A DNA stretch of 15,761 nucleotides from an uncultured Propionibacteriaceae bacterium (GTDB taxonomy: Bacteria; Actinomycetota; Actinomycetes; Propionibacteriales; Propionibacteriaceae): NCBI GenBank assembly GCA_938012815.1, contig CALLVV010000084.1:1-15761 (forward strand), in the 5' to 3' direction. Each line of letters starts with the position of its first letter. Position 1 is the stretch's first letter. The notes below the pieces were generated by a model. That model had not been told where the DNA came from and made no database searches. It saw only the letters and a list, made by a program, of their open reading frames with translations. This document shows positions 14,461 through 15,761 of this stretch, piece after piece. Position numbers and translations under genes: made by a program.

Positions 14461-15609
14461 TCACGCCCCCGCGACCTTCTCCGCCGATGCCCAGCCCGCG
14501 AGGTCTCCCTTGTTGATCGCGAGGGCGATCATCTCGGGGAAGGCGTCAGGGGTGCAGGCGAACGACGGGATACCCATGGCGGCCAGGCTGCCCGCCACGT
14601 CGTGGTTGTAGCCGGGGGTGCCGTCGTCGTCGAGGGCGAGCAGGGTCACCATCGTGACCCCTTGCCGCTGGAACTGGGCCATCCTGCGCAGCATCTGCTC
14701 GGAGTTGACGTCGTAGAGGTCGCTGATCAGGACCATCACGGTCTCCCGGGGGCGCTGCACCAGGTGTTCGCAGTACGCGAGGGCCCTGCTGGTGTCCGTG
14801 CCGCCGCCGAGCTGGGTGCCGAAGATGACGTCGACGGGGTCGCTGAGCTGGTCGGTGAGGTCCACGACAGATGTGTCGTAGACCACCAGGTGGGTTTTCA
14901 CCGCCTTGATGGAGGCCAGCACCGCGGCGAAGATGCTGGCGTAGACCACCGACGTCGCCATGGACCCCGATTGGTCGACCACCAGCACGATCTCCCGCTG
15001 GAAACCGTTGTGTTTCCGGCCGTAGCCGATGAGGCGTTCGGGCACGACGGTGTTCAGCTCGGGAAGGTAGTTGCCCAGGTTCGCAGCGATCGTCCGTGAC
15101 CAGTTGATGTCGTTCAGGCGAGGCCGGTTGGTGCGGGCGGCCCGGTTCAGCGCCCCCCGGACCGCCTGCTGCACCTTGTCGGCGAGCTTCTCCTCCACCT
15201 GCTTGACCACCCGGGCCACGACCTCGCGGGCGCTGGCCCTGGCCTTCTGCGGCATGACCCGCCCCAGGCCGGCCAGGGTGGCCACCAGGTGCACGTCAGC
15301 CTCGACGGTCTCGAGCATCTCCGGTTCCAGCAGCAGCTGCTTGAGGCCCAGCCGGTCGATGGCGTCGGCCTGCATCACCTGCACCACCCGTGACGGGAAA
15401 TAGGTGCGGATGTCACCGAGCCACCGCGCCACCCTCGGCGCCGATGTGCCGAGCCCGGCGTGTCGTTTCTGCCCGTCACCGCCCTGGTTGTCGTAGAGGG
15501 CGGCCAGGGCGGCATCCATGGCGGTGTCCTGCCGGGACAGGACGTCCTCGGCGCCATCCGGGGCGGCACCCAGCAGCAGTCGCCAGCGCCGGTCGCGTTC
15601 GTCGTTCAT
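14461..15609 (-). CDS. VWA-domain protein with MIDAS motif (CoxE-like/MoxR-associated)
   Basis: A 382-aa protein. The N-terminal 200 residues are mostly helical and charged, with no export signal, so it is cytoplasmic. A von Willebrand A domain begins at about 206: the metal-ion-dependent adhesion site D212-Q-S-G-S216, T271 in G-G-G-T-D-T-S-R-A-L and D297 in L-I-S-D-L-Y-D are all present. From family knowledge, such proteins often work with a MoxR-type AAA+ ATPase encoded nearby, as co-chaperones for metal or cofactor insertion or complex assembly. The ATPase would be beyond the right edge. The start codon overlaps the stop of the upstream gene by 4 bp (ATGA), showing an operon reaching out of the window. 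The biochemical role is not known. Confidence 0.88.
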   Translation of the reverse strand: MNDERDRRWRLLLGAAPDGAEDVLSRQDTAMDAALAALYDNQGGDGQKRHAGLGTSAPRVARWLGDIRTYFPSRVVQVMQADAIDRLGLKQLLLEPEMLETVEADVHLVATLAGLGRVMPQKARASAREVVARVVKQVEEKLADKVQQAVRGALNRAARTNRPRLNDINWSRTIAANLGNYLPELNTVVPERLIGYGRKHNGFQREIVLVVDQSGSMATSVVYASIFAAVLASIKAVKTHLVVYDTSVVDLTDQLSDPVDVIFGTQLGGGTDTSRALAYCEHLVQRPRETVMVLISDLYDVNSEQMLRRMAQFQRQGVTMVTLLALDDDGTPGYNHDVAGSLAAMGIPSFACTPDAFPEMIALAINKGDLAGWASAEKVAGA

Positions 15610-15761
15610 CGTGCGCTCTCCAGGATCTCGTCAACGGTTGCGAGCACCGCCGCGAACTCGGTCAGGTCCGGTTCCTCCTCGGCCACCGGCTCGGCTCCGT
15701 CGAGGTTTGCGACCTTCCCCGCCAGGGCCCGCCGCTCGGGCCGTTCCCAGCCGCCAAAAGC
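15606..15761 (-). CDS. C-terminal end of an unidentified protein upstream of the VWA gene (partial)
   Basis: Fifty-one codons plus TGA, open to the right edge. The sequence is acidic (A-E-E-E-P-D-L-T-E-F) and ends in a likely helix (V-L-A-T-V-D-E-I-L-E-S-A-R). There is too little to assign a family. In MoxR/VWA clusters of actinobacteria the gene in this position often codes for a DUF5682-type protein, but that rests on context only. The 4-bp overlap with the VWA start and the same strand make coding likely. Confidence 0.7.
   Translation of the reverse strand, partial: AFGGWERPERRALAGKVANLDGAEPVAEEEPDLTEFAAVLATVDEILESAR

Overview
The window is high-GC, densely coded DNA with tight gene overlaps. 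The gene families (a two-domain SppA, an actinobacterial-type transketolase, an S45 acylase with a membrane anchor, and a VWA protein of the MoxR/VWA type) point to an actinomycete, plausibly of the Propionibacteriaceae. The taxon is inferred from style and families, not from a marker gene.

Left third (1-4500, all minus strand): a signal peptide peptidase SppA that runs off the left edge, transketolase (tkt), a small acidic protein of unknown function, and a purine-type phosphoribosyltransferase. A 14-bp near-palindrome lies upstream of tkt. Just upstream of the phosphoribosyltransferase, at 4512-4634, is a stub that reads as the last ~40 residues of a GNAT acetyltransferase. The rest of that gene is absent and its place is taken by the next module.

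Middle (4664-11319): a self-contained carbohydrate catabolic module. A SorC/DeoR-type regulator (minus) is divergent from a six-gene plus-strand operon. The operon encodes a phosphotriesterase-family (cog1735) lactonase, a UlaD-like 3-keto-L-gulonate-6-phosphate decarboxylase, a UlaE-like L-ribulose-5-P 3-epimerase, a UlaF/AraD-like L-ribulose-5-P 4-epimerase, a PfkB (KDG-kinase-like) sugar kinase and an MFS permease. The layout suggests that the MFS imports a sugar acid or lactone, the kinase phosphorylates it, and the lactonase opens the ring. UlaD, UlaE and UlaF would then convert the product to D-xylulose-5-phosphate, a transketolase substrate. This resembles the L-ascorbate ula pathway, but the PTS and the UlaG lactonase are replaced by MFS + PfkB kinase + PTE-type lactonase. 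Unexpectedly, the UlaD homologue has lost the family DxKxxD signature (it reads D-V-R-I-A-E) and the active-site His (now Lys), and the kinase has lost the Gly-Gly motif. The true substrate may therefore not be ascorbate. This is the best candidate for something undescribed in the window. Two related inverted repeats flank the divergent promoter region, and a ~60-nt hairpin closes the module.

Right part (11447-15761, all minus strand): a membrane-anchored penicillin-acylase-family (S45) hydrolase, a 293-bp gap holding three tandem 23-bp repeats and a long inverted repeat, a VWA/MIDAS protein, and the C-terminal end of the gene upstream of it (4-bp overlap), which runs off the right edge.
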